The notes under the pieces are model-generated. The model worked only from the letters and a program-made list of their open reading frames with translations. It made no database searches and was not told the origin of the DNA. The translations under genes were made by a program, and so were the position numbers. Shown in pieces: positions 21,173-29,757 of a DNA stretch of 64,000 nucleotides. Source of the stretch: Stentor roeselii. Lineage: Eukaryota; Ciliophora; Heterotrichea; Heterotrichida; Stentoridae. Each line of letters begins with the position of its first letter. Position 1 is the first letter of the stretch. The DNA lies in the NCBI GenBank assembly GCA_006503475.1, contig RSEH01000143.1, positions 1 through 64,000 on the forward strand, written 5' to 3'.

Positions 21173-21610
21173 TTAATTTAGATGATGAAATGTTTTAGAG
21201 TTAGACTTGAGGATTGCTTTAACTGGCTTGATTTAGGGAAATGGAGGAAAACCAGTAGTAAAAAGGTTTTGGATATAGAGAAGAGATTGAAACTTGGATT
21301 GATTTAAGATTTTTACTTTTTGATATAAAAATATTGAGATGTTCTTAGTTAAGAGCTCATCCTTGATAACTAGGCCAGGTCATCATTAAAAAATGAAAGT
21401 TTCTAGAATCTTCAACAAACACACCCAAGACTAAACAAAATCAAATCATTACTTCAAATATACATAATTTATCAGTTTTTTCCAAAAAAAAACTCATTTC
21501 TTTACAATCCTCTTTTCCCTTCATAAATTTAAAACCTGTTGAATAATTTCATCAGTAACGCCCATTACTGTGGAAAATATTCAGTAAGTCCATTAGAAGA
21601 TAATAGAAGG
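21173..21610. other. Divergent intergenic region, probable shared promoter region
   Basis: The kelch gene (reverse) and the hydroxylase gene (forward) point away from each other here. The sequence is AT-rich. A forward frame continues 24 codons upstream of the chosen ATG at 21611, but reaches only a TTG, so I treat it as leader. Confidence 0.45.
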
Positions 21611-22711
21611 ATGGCAAGATTCTTTTCGTCTCTAAAAAGCGTCTTAAGTACTTCAACAAGTCTTCCACAGCAAAGCGTATCCGGAATGATTAGTCCGATG
21701 AACCTGCCATCCAATAACCCGTTTCCCCAAGGTCATTCCCCCTCCAGTCCCACCCCATCATGCCCTCAAAGTAACCCTTCAGAAAAATGGTTCCCAAAGT
21801 GTTTATCAGACCTAAACCAAGTCCCTAAATCAATATTCGAGCCAGGCAAAGACCTGATAAGTGACCACCCCGGTTTTTCAGACCCATCATACATAAAACG
21901 TAGAAGACAAATCTCAGAAATCGCTGAAAATTTTTCAATTCTTTCTGAAGAAATTCCAATAGTTGACTATACAAAATCAGAAAAAGCGACATGGTCAGCA
22001 ATTTACGATATTTTAACAAACCTGCACAAAAGCCATGCATGTGAAGAGTACCTTGTGAACTTCGAAAAACTTTCAAAGAACTACGGACTGAGTCGTGATA
22101 GAATCCCTCAACTTCAAGAGGTAAGTGAGTATCTTCAAAGTACTTCTGGATTTCGAGTTATTCCTATAAGTGGAATGTTAACTCAAAGAGACTTTCTAAG
22201 CTTTCTGGCGTTTAAAGTCTTTACTTCGACTCAATTCATTCGACATGGTTCAGACCCGCTTTACTCTCCTGAGCCTGACTTGGTTCATGAGATTTTAGGA
22301 CATATTCCAATGTTAGCTACTCCAGAATTCGCTGAATTTTCACAGATCATCGGCCTGGCTTCACTTGGAGCTAGTGATGAAGATATTGAAAAACTTGGAA
22401 AATGTTATCTTTTTTCAGTTGAATTTGGACTTATTCGTCGTGAAGACTTTAAAATTTATGGAGCTGGAATCCTCAGCTCGGCAAAGGAAATGATTAACAC
22501 TGTTCAAGGAAAACCGAATTTTCACTTTTTTCAACCTGAAGAGACTTGCAAGTTTCATTGTCCTTTAAGTGACCTCCAGACTGATTTATTCTGGAGTCAC
22601 TCTTTGACAGAAGCAAAGGAAAAAATGATTCAATTCGTTCGAAAGTTCGAGAAAGGCTTCGAAACACGTTTCGACCCTGTGAAAAAAGAAGTATTGGTGA
22701 AAAGTTTGTAG
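21611..22711 (+). CDS. Aromatic amino acid hydroxylase, phenylalanine-4-hydroxylase-like
   Basis: This encodes 366 residues. The catalytic domain runs from about 60 (WFPK) to the end and has the family iron ligands: H226 and H231 in PDLVHEILGH, and E271 in FSVEFGL. The RHGSDPLYSPEPD segment and the IGLASLGASDE segment are also family signatures. The RHGS spelling resembles phenylalanine hydroxylase more than tyrosine hydroxylase. The enzyme would use tetrahydropterin, O2 and Fe(II) to hydroxylate Phe, giving Tyr. I see no N-terminal ACT regulatory domain. Instead residues 1-55 are Ser/Pro-rich and begin with a basic, amphipathic-looking stretch (MARFFSSLKSVLS) that could be a mitochondrial presequence. 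I use the first ATG of the frame; upstream there is only TTG. The CLEC16A-like gene starts 73 bp downstream. Confidence 0.93.
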   Translation: MARFFSSLKSVLSTSTSLPQQSVSGMISPMNLPSNNPFPQGHSPSSPTPSCPQSNPSEKWFPKCLSDLNQVPKSIFEPGKDLISDHPGFSDPSYIKRRRQISEIAENFSILSEEIPIVDYTKSEKATWSAIYDILTNLHKSHACEEYLVNFEKLSKNYGLSRDRIPQLQEVSEYLQSTSGFRVIPISGMLTQRDFLSFLAFKVFTSTQFIRHGSDPLYSPEPDLVHEILGHIPMLATPEFAEFSQIIGLASLGASDEDIEKLGKCYLFSVEFGLIRREDFKIYGAGILSSAKEMINTVQGKPNFHFFQPEETCKFHCPLSDLQTDLFWSHSLTEAKEKMIQFVRKFEKGFETRFDPVKKEVLVKSL

Positions 22712-22784
22712 TAATTAAATAACTGTAGTAAAAGTCTTTTAGAAATATTGCCCCGGTGACATTCATTCAAATCTTTTATTAATA

Positions 22785-24869
22785 ATGGATCAAGACTTGA
22801 AGTTCACGCAAGATAAATTCATGTGAAAGTCAAACAGCAAACACTTGGCACGACTTGAGTATTTCACTTACATGACATCGTCTAACAAGTCCGCCTTGTC
22901 AGAGTGCATTCAGTACATCTCAGAAGCTTTAGTGTGGAGTGAGCAGAACCACCACAACTACTTCAAGTAACTAAAAAACAGTCAGTTCAAATTCAACAAC
23001 ACCCAACTTCTCATGACTAAACTTCTAAAAGACTCGAAATCGAAAGACTTGTCAATTCAGTTAATGCAAAGTGCAAATATTTTCATTCATAATCTTGTCA
23101 CTACCGAGCATAAAAGTAAAAAATATTCAGCCTTTCTTCTTGCTTCTGACTTCTTCGCTGCACTTGTTTCAACTGAATTCGACTTTTCTGATGACGAGAT
23201 AATGGAAAATTTTATCAGTTTCTTGAAAGGACTTGCAGCGAATTTATCATCAGAGCTGTTGATGACTTATGTGGTTCATACGAAATTTCAAGTTTTTACT
23301 CAGTCTTTCAAGTTCTTCTTTCACCAAGACGCGATGATCCGAAATGCATCAAGAACAGCGATATTGACGATAATAAAATGTAAGACTTACTCAGTGAAAG
23401 ACTCAAGAATTTTTAGTTTTTTATCAAATTTCGAATTCACTTCGAAGATTTTAAAGAAAATCATGGAAAATTGGCAGAAACTTTACATTGACCTTACCTG
23501 TGGAGATAAGTTGTTGATTGAAAATTCATTGTCAGCAATTAGTGATGATTTGATGTATTTGAATGATTTGATGGAACATGTGGAAGAACTGGTCAGTGAG
23601 ATTTCAAATAAGTTTTTAAGTCTTGCTGTGCCTTGGATTATTAAGAGGATTGCGGAAGTGCTGGAGAATGGTGATAGCTTTGTTCCTGTTGGGTGGGTGC
23701 TTAATTGTGTGCTTGATAATATCAGGGTCGCTTGTGTTTTAGATGTTCTTGTTACTAGCTTGTTTTCGGGGAAGATATCGGAAAAGGTTAAGGGGTATAT
23801 GATTGAGGATACTCTGCATAATAATCAGTTTGATTACTTTATTGAGGAGAATGAAGATGTGGAAAATACTGTTAAACATCAGGTTATTTCACTTTTAAAT
23901 GAACCTTATTCAGCTACTGCACTTTTGCTGATTATTAATAAAATTGTTACCAGCTCTGGGATTAGTAAGAGGACTCTTTATGAATGTGCCTTGCTACCTA
24001 AGGATGAGATTAAGACACAGATGCTGATTCGAAAGGTTTTACAGGATAAAGTTGAATATATGACTGACCCTCTTCTCTCCGAATTCCTAATGCAAATCTT
24101 CCTGGGAGAGCAAAGTACATTCAACACAATCCTATCAGGTCGAATTTTAACTCTCTGCAGACTACACCCAGAAGAAAAGTACATGCAAGTATTCCAAAAC
24201 AACACGAACACCCAAATAATAATAATCCTATCAACGCTTCTCGACCTATTAACCAGTGAAAAGTTCCAAGAAATCGTTTTAGAAGCCTTCGAAATCGAGT
24301 CAGAATCTTTAAAATCCCTAAAACTCGACTCCCGAGTGGAGTACCCAGTAGAAATCCTAAACAACATCGAATCACTGATTCCTCTCAACTACCGTCTTCC
24401 AATCAGCAGGAAAGAAGTCTATCACTGGAATTTTTCCAAGCTTTTCACTTTAAACCTCTTCGAAAACCTCATCTTTGGAGTGGAAAAGTTTAAAAACATC
24501 GAAGAACTGATAATGGAAGCGACAAGTAAGAATGGTGTAGTCAACATCGAGTGTGAACAAGGAGAAGGTATCAAAATCGACGACTTTAACTTAACAGTTT
24601 TCATTAAAACAGGAGTAAAAGCTGTTAAATTGAGAAACGTTGAAGTCATGTTGGATAATAAATCAGCAAATTCCTTTGAAATCATCGCAAATGAAGGAAA
24701 AACAACTTTGCACTCGAAAATGAAGTTCTTAGATGAAGAGCTCTGCAAGAACAGCAAGAAAATCATCGAGGTGAAGAGAAAAGAAAGCAAAAGTAAAGAA
24801 ATGACTCTGATTAAAGAGTTTTTAGTAAAAGAAAAAGCCAAAAGAACGGCTTTCAGCAATTCTTTTTAA
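22785..24869 (+). CDS. CLEC16A: CLEC16A/Ema-like FPL-domain protein (three exons)
   Basis: The spliced product is 684 residues. Without splicing the frame begins at 23013. Removing two 15-nt introns (22823-22837, 22967-22981) extends it to an ATG at 22785 and restores the conserved start of the FPL domain: KHLARLEY, then ISEALVWSEQN, matching the animal pattern of an initial helix followed by a [IL][LV]WxxQN motif. The FPL domain covers about residues 15-200, including the EFDFSDDEIMENFISFLKGL segment core FDFSDDEI and FFFHQDAMIRNASRTA. The remainder is helical, and the C-terminus is Lys-rich. Animal and plant homologues act on endosomes and lysosomes in autophagy and mitophagy. The gene is convergent with TRAPPC2, with only 24 bp between stops. 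Confidence 0.9.
22823..22837 (+). other. 15-nt intron 1 of the CLEC16A-like gene
   Basis: The sequence GTGAAAGTCAAACAG has GT and AG ends and A at position 10. Read through, it gives TGA at once. Removal joins ...DKFI to KHLARLEY, restoring conserved sequence. Confidence 0.85.
22967..22981 (+). other. 15-nt intron 2 of the CLEC16A-like gene
   Basis: The sequence GTAACTAAAAAACAG has A at position 10 and produces an in-frame TAA if retained. Removal joins NHHNYF to NQFKFNN in the FPL domain. Confidence 0.87.
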
Positions 24870-24893
24870 TTAAGAGTAAATAGTGACCTGATT

Positions 24894-25280
24894 TTAGATT
24901 AAGAATCTTCTTGCAGATTGTTTTACTTTCGCGTCAAAAGCTGCGGGGAAGCTTCGAAAGACGTCAAAAAGAGGATTCATCATCGCTTTTACTATGTTTT
25001 CGTGGACTTCTATAAAGAAATTCTTGATACCGTCGTCGTTTTTCGTGTCGTGCACAAGCATCAGTCGAATATTCGCAGCAGTCACATAGGCTGAGACGTA
25101 TAAATCGTTGAACTTGTCAATGGTCTTCAAGTACATGTTCGGGGAAAGAGGAGCTTCTTCGTCTACGATGTCCAGAGCAGCGTGGATTATGAACTGGTTC
25201 AAATGGCCGATGTCTTTTTTCACTGTTCCAAGACTTGCTTCATATAGAGGCACATCATTTTTTCCGATAATTAAAAACAT
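24894..25280 (-). CDS. TRAPPC2: TRAPPC2 / sedlin, TRAPP complex subunit
   Basis: This encodes 128 residues, slightly shorter than the roughly 140-residue animal protein. It matches the sedlin family along its whole length: HLNQFIIHAALDIVDE, MYLKTIDKFNDLYVSAYVT, and DDGIKNFF are characteristic blocks. Sedlin has a longin-like fold and is a core subunit of TRAPP, the guanine nucleotide exchange complex for Rab1/Ypt1 in ER-Golgi and autophagic traffic. The start is the first ATG, at 25280, and fits the family. It is convergent with the CLEC16A-like gene and divergent from the next gene, with only 54 bp between start codons, so the two probably share a short bidirectional promoter. Confidence 0.95.
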   Translation of the reverse strand: MFLIIGKNDVPLYEASLGTVKKDIGHLNQFIIHAALDIVDEEAPLSPNMYLKTIDKFNDLYVSAYVTAANIRLMLVHDTKNDDGIKNFFIEVHENIVKAMMNPLFDVFRSFPAAFDAKVKQSARRFLI

Positions 25281-25334
25281 TATATTTAATTGTCAAGCCA
25301 AAAATTTATACTCAAAATTGTAGACACCTTGTAA

Positions 25335-26078
25335 ATGGTAAAGACCTCAGATCTCTCAGACGTATGTTCTGAAAGTCAAGACCAGGACATACTGAATTAC
25401 CATCTCAACATGTTTGACTCAACCCATCCTTGTCTCGACTCAATCGAGCCTCTAGACCCGAAGCCATTAGGAGCAAAAGCAGGAGTTTCAACGAATTTAA
25501 AGAAAACTCGAAGTTGTTCTGCCTTTGAAAAAAAAACACTTTCCATGTTCATAGATAAAAACAACAGATCTCCTAAAAAAGAGTACATAAGATGTCAGAT
25601 AATCCGAGGAGTCAAAAGGGCCATGAGGGATTCTCGAAGTCTTTCAAGACTTCCAGTTAAAAAATTACATTCAGTCGATTCTCAATGCTTTGAATCAGTT
25701 GAAGCCTGGAGAGACTTCACTGAAACAGTCAAAATAAACCAAAATTTCGTCTCAATGTTCTCATCAACAGAGTCAGGTCCTTTAACTGATGGAAAGTCAT
25801 CTCGAAAGTACCAGTCAAATGAAAAGTCTTACAATGATCGATTTTGCTTCAGATTTTTCACTGAAATCATGAAAACTGACATTTACTCTCATTTCTTGCT
25901 ACTAATTTTCACCCCTTTCACATGCAAGTCGCTTTGTCTTAAGTTTAACTTTCGCCCAGTGGGTCATTCAACGAAAGCCTGTAGCCCTGACTGTCGTTCC
26001 AAGTGGGAAGCCTTCAGAGATTACGTCTCAAGCAAGATGATTGAAGACCTGAGACCTCGGGAAAGAGAAGTTCCATGA
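25335..26078 (+). CDS. Hypothetical protein with a C-terminal Cys/His cluster
   Basis: This encodes 247 residues that I do not recognise. Residues 1-60 are acidic. About 60-110 form a basic segment (KKEYIRCQIIRGVKRAMR). About 165-240 contain an aromatic-rich helix followed by a Cys/His group (FTCKSLC, GHSTKACSPDC) that could bind a metal. It ends in TGA, one of only two clear TGA stops in the window. It is divergent from TRAPPC2 and its stop is 16 bp from the stop of the convergent WD40 gene. Codon use and the clean frame support a real gene. Confidence 0.75.
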   Translation: MVKTSDLSDVCSESQDQDILNYHLNMFDSTHPCLDSIEPLDPKPLGAKAGVSTNLKKTRSCSAFEKKTLSMFIDKNNRSPKKEYIRCQIIRGVKRAMRDSRSLSRLPVKKLHSVDSQCFESVEAWRDFTETVKINQNFVSMFSSTESGPLTDGKSSRKYQSNEKSYNDRFCFRFFTEIMKTDIYSHFLLLIFTPFTCKSLCLKFNFRPVGHSTKACSPDCRSKWEAFRDYVSSKMIEDLRPREREVP

Positions 26079-26094
26079 TTTTCATATTTATTAA

Positions 26095-27510
26095 CTATCT
26101 GAGTTTAAGTCCTCTGTTCGCCATCAGGAGAAAATCAAGTCTCGTTGACCGTTTCACCCACTTTTTTTCCCCTCTAACAGAATACGCTGCGTAATATCCA
26201 TCTTCAAGTGTGAAAAGCACTCCAGTTCCATCAGAATTAAGTTCCAAGTCTGTAAAAGCAGGAAGTTGGTTAATGACTTTTTCCTGGTCACCCGTGAAAA
26301 GGTTCCAAATCTGAATAGTCTTGTCATTTCCTACTTTTCCAATAGAACCTGTTAAAAAGTAATGAGAATTCGGGTTGATTTTCAGTAATTGGATCTCACC
26401 ATGATGACCTGGAAGTCCAGATTCAAGTTTCAAGCCCTGGTCAAACATTTTGACTGAACACATACATCCTGCTAGAATTGTTGAATTTTGAACGGCTAGT
26501 GAATATATCGTTGAAAGTTTCTGTTCAGTGAACATCCACTTGTTCTTCAAGTCCCAGACCTTTAAAGTAGAATCCGAACTTCCTGAATAAAGAAAATCTT
26601 CTGCTTTAGAAAGTGCGAGACAGTTAACTGAAGAAGTATGTCCTCTGAAAATATGAACTTTTTGCAAGGAAAATGTGAAAACGTAGATTGTACAGTCCTT
26701 ACACCCAGTTATCACTTGTTTCAGTGAGTTGCTGATACAGACCGTATTTACAAAGCTGTTAAACTCTGAATAGCTGTTAATTGGTTGCACCTTTTTCACA
26801 TCCCAGAATAAAACCGAGTTGTCTGTTACTGTCGTGTACTGCCCTCCAGAGCAAGAAGCGAAAAACTTGTAGTCGTTTGTAAAAGCGATTTGATTCGCTG
26901 CTGCTCGATGACCTTCGTAAGTTCGCAGCTCTTCACCGGTTTCTATGTTCAGCACTCTTATCGGGCAAGTGTCTTGTTGAGGAAGGTAACCTCCTCCGAT
27001 GAAAAGCTCTTTTCCGTTGTCTGATACTTGGATACTCCCGATTTGATAGGGAAAGTTGTCGAATTTTGAATGAAGTAAACGGCTTGGAAGGCTCCAAATT
27101 GCAATTTCTGAATTTGATGAAAGACTTATCAACTTTGTATTGTTTTTTAGAAGGACTACTTGGTTTACTTCTTTTGAGTGAAGGATCTCACCGATTTGCT
27201 TTCTTTTTGATGGACTCCAGAAACGGATTGAACAGTCTTTTGAGGAAGTTACTATGAAGGAATCGTCTGGCGATGTCGAGATACTTGTTACTTCTTTTGA
27301 ATGACGGCGGAGGTAAAAGGAGTAGGATGTTTGAAGGTGGGATAGTTTTGAGGAAAGGGGTAGCGAAGGGTCTGATAGAAGTGAATGGGTATTTTTGTAA
27401 TTCTCTGACGCAAGAAACGATGACAGACTCTGAGTCTTTTCAGAGTTTTCATTAAAGCTCGGACTGCTCTGAACAGTTTTAACATCTGCTTTACTTCCAC
27501 AAGTTCCCAT
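26095..27510 (-). CDS. N-myristoylated WD40-repeat protein
   Basis: This encodes 471 residues. I start at the ATG at 27510, which gives MGTCGSKA, a near-ideal N-myristoylation site with Ser6 and Lys7 and a nearby Cys. The open frame goes 13 codons further but only to a TTG. Residues from about 75 on hold seven or so WD40 repeats with the usual GH...D..WD pattern: HSKEVTSISTSPDDSF with CSIRFWSP, YEGHRAAANQIAF with SVLFWDVK, FRGHTSSVNCLAL with TLKVWDLK, and KTIQIWNL. One propeller is expected, acting as a binding platform at a membrane. Its stop nearly abuts that of the convergent gene at 25335-26078. Confidence 0.9.
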   Translation of the reverse strand: MGTCGSKADVKTVQSSPSFNENSEKTQSLSSFLASENYKNTHSLLSDPSLPLSSKLSHLQTSYSFYLRRHSKEVTSISTSPDDSFIVTSSKDCSIRFWSPSKRKQIGEILHSKEVNQVVLLKNNTKLISLSSNSEIAIWSLPSRLLHSKFDNFPYQIGSIQVSDNGKELFIGGGYLPQQDTCPIRVLNIETGEELRTYEGHRAAANQIAFTNDYKFFASCSGGQYTTVTDNSVLFWDVKKVQPINSYSEFNSFVNTVCISNSLKQVITGCKDCTIYVFTFSLQKVHIFRGHTSSVNCLALSKAEDFLYSGSSDSTLKVWDLKNKWMFTEQKLSTIYSLAVQNSTILAGCMCSVKMFDQGLKLESGLPGHHGEIQLLKINPNSHYFLTGSIGKVGNDKTIQIWNLFTGDQEKVINQLPAFTDLELNSDGTGVLFTLEDGYYAAYSVRGEKKWVKRSTRLDFLLMANRGLKLR

Positions 27511-27557
27511 TATCCAAAATTTCGAAGATATAAAAATGAAGATCTTCAAACATTCAA

Positions 27558-29633
27558 TTAAATTATAGGAAAATTTTCACAAATCTCAAAGATTTTTTCT
27601 TTAACCTTGCAAAGACTCCATCTTTTCATAACAATTTTCTGAGTACATCCAACGACAAGTTCTTCAAGTCCTCTAAACTCTCGAAAGACCTTGAATGACA
27701 TTTCCTCTTCAGAACTTTCCTCATCTTCCTGGTGCATGACCTGAAAGGCTACTTCAAAAATATGCAAAATCACTTTTCCCAAACAAAAAACAATAGAAAA
27801 CCGATGACTTCTTCCAAAAGCCACTTCAGGAGCTACAAACTGACTCCGAACCTCTTCAGTCGCCCATAGTTCAACCATCATTTTCCCATCAAAACCAAAT
27901 CCAAGTCCATCAGGGTCAAAACAAGTGACACCAGCGCCTTTAACCATGAAAAATTCAACAATTTCTAAAACTTGTTTCAAAAAATTCTTCAAAAATGTAA
28001 AAATTTCATTTTTTTCTTCAAAATCTTGAAAAAGTTTCTCTTCAAGTCCAACTTCAAAACCTGGAGAACAGACTAAAAACTTTTGATGACCGACAAAAGC
28101 AAAGGCTTGATTTTTTCGAACAAAGGGAAAATTGTTGGATTGAAACAAGGCGAGTCTAGTTTTCGCTTTTTTTTCTGAAAAGTCTTCGTTGATTGGGATG
28201 AACTCTGAAGATTCAAAGAAAAATTCGCATTCTTCTTGGGAAATATCTGGACTTTGCAAGTCATTTTGGAGAAAAATCAAGGACTTGAAAAAATTTTCTT
28301 TTGTTTTTAAAATTGAATCGTTTTTCTCAAAGTTGACTTTTCGGGTTGGTTTTTCAAAAGGTTGTAGAAAGGAACTTAAAGGATGGTTGTATAAAAAGAC
28401 TGGCTTTTCTTCGTGCCAGGCGAATTCGCTTAGAGGAAAATGATTGTTTTTGAAATTTAAATTGACTTCTGAAAGTCTTTCGATGAGTTGAAAGATTGAC
28501 TTTAGAACTTCTCCTGGATGTTCTTCGGAAAATTCTTGAAAAGTAGAGAAATTTAGGTTTTTGTAGTAAATGACTGAAAAATCAGCTAAAAATGTGATTC
28601 GGTTGTTGAGGAACCTGTTGTTGAAAAAACTGTCTTTTGACTGGTCCATTAGCTTTTTGATGGTTTTTTCTTTTTGGAAATCTTCTGAAGAAAGAGATTT
28701 TTTTACTTGAGTCAAGCCAAGTTGAGTAATTTTTTCATGCATTTGATGAATTTTTTCGATTTCTGAGATTTTTCTGTAATGAAAGACGAAAACTTTCATG
28801 TGAGTTTTGATCGTTTGAAAGATGTTCATGTTTTCTTGGGTGGTTTCAAAGGCTGTAAATGAAGAGGTGAAAAAGAACTTCTCGCCAAGGCGGAATTTCC
28901 CTGAGATGGAAGTTTCATTTATTTGGTTCAGGTAAGTTTGGACTGAATTTTCGATTTTTTTATTGTTTTTTTCAAGAGAAACTTCGAAAATGATTGAATT
29001 TCTCTGAACCCAGACCTCAACTTCAACTTTCTGCCCTTCTTCAGGGAATTCCTCGTAAAGATACCCTCCTCTTGGACCTTTCATCCATAAAACCCTTTGA
29101 CGGTCGAGTTCTATCTTGAGAGCCTTAAGTAAAAACTTTTCTTGATGATGAAAAAGGCTCAAAGTGCTTTCAAGGTCAGTGTAAAACCTTTGTAAGTTGA
29201 AATTATTGAAGATTTCTGATTTGCTGCATAAAAGGACTTGATTTTCAATGCGAAAAGAAATATTTTGACTGGTCATTTCAAACCCAGATAAGGACTGACT
29301 CACTTGAAGCCCAGTCAAATCTACTGTTAATTCTCCTTTTTCATATAAAACCTCAATTTTTTCACTTTCTGAGTCATTTCGAGTCGTTTCAAAGCCTTTT
29401 TCAGTGCAAAAACTATTTAATATCGAAGATTGCGAGTCTTTTGTAAGTCGATAAACCAAAAAAGACCCGATTTGTAAAGTTTTAGTAAATTGTCCTTCTC
29501 CAATGTCTGAAGTGAAGGAAAATAGTGAAAAGTTTGAAGAAAAAATCAGCTGATCAGGAGTTGAAACCCTTGAAATGATTTTTTTGCCTGTGAATTGTTG
29601 TCGTGGAATTGAAAGATGTGAAAACTTATGCAT
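27558..29633 (-). CDS. Hypothetical protein with a possible C-terminal pseudokinase domain
   Basis: This encodes 691 residues starting at the ATG at 29633; upstream the frame reaches only a TTG. The N-terminal half is beta-rich and then helical, with no family I know. The C-terminal 150 residues follow the order of a protein kinase C-lobe: a helix like the one before HRD (VLEIVEFFMVKGAG), a degenerate catalytic loop (FDPDGLGF in place of HRDLKPEN), no DFG, then VAPEVAFG resembling the APE motif and a following helix like the DxWSxG helix. Catalytic residues are therefore absent. A second similar stretch near residue 420 (PLSEFAWHEEKPVFLY) may be another degenerate copy. The call is tentative. 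The gene lies 47 bp upstream of the start of the WD40 gene, on the same strand. Confidence 0.7.
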   Translation of the reverse strand: MHKFSHLSIPRQQFTGKKIISRVSTPDQLIFSSNFSLFSFTSDIGEGQFTKTLQIGSFLVYRLTKDSQSSILNSFCTEKGFETTRNDSESEKIEVLYEKGELTVDLTGLQVSQSLSGFEMTSQNISFRIENQVLLCSKSEIFNNFNLQRFYTDLESTLSLFHHQEKFLLKALKIELDRQRVLWMKGPRGGYLYEEFPEEGQKVEVEVWVQRNSIIFEVSLEKNNKKIENSVQTYLNQINETSISGKFRLGEKFFFTSSFTAFETTQENMNIFQTIKTHMKVFVFHYRKISEIEKIHQMHEKITQLGLTQVKKSLSSEDFQKEKTIKKLMDQSKDSFFNNRFLNNRITFLADFSVIYYKNLNFSTFQEFSEEHPGEVLKSIFQLIERLSEVNLNFKNNHFPLSEFAWHEEKPVFLYNHPLSSFLQPFEKPTRKVNFEKNDSILKTKENFFKSLIFLQNDLQSPDISQEECEFFFESSEFIPINEDFSEKKAKTRLALFQSNNFPFVRKNQAFAFVGHQKFLVCSPGFEVGLEEKLFQDFEEKNEIFTFLKNFLKQVLEIVEFFMVKGAGVTCFDPDGLGFGFDGKMMVELWATEEVRSQFVAPEVAFGRSHRFSIVFCLGKVILHIFEVAFQVMHQEDEESSEEEMSFKVFREFRGLEELVVGCTQKIVMKRWSLCKVKEKIFEICENFPII

Positions 29634-29757
29634 TTTGTAGGATTTATTATAAGTAAATGCATGAAATGTTCTAGTCGAAATTAATTTCAAGATATTTTTA
29701 AAGGATTTTTTAAATTTCTTTGAATAGGTTGAAGAGGAAGAAAAGGAGAAAATTTAA

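Noticed and set aside
21539-21610. 24-codon extension of the hydroxylase frame
   Set aside because: It starts at TTG. A nearby GTAAGT...AG string is 13 or 16 nt long and lacks the A in the expected place, so no intron is called.
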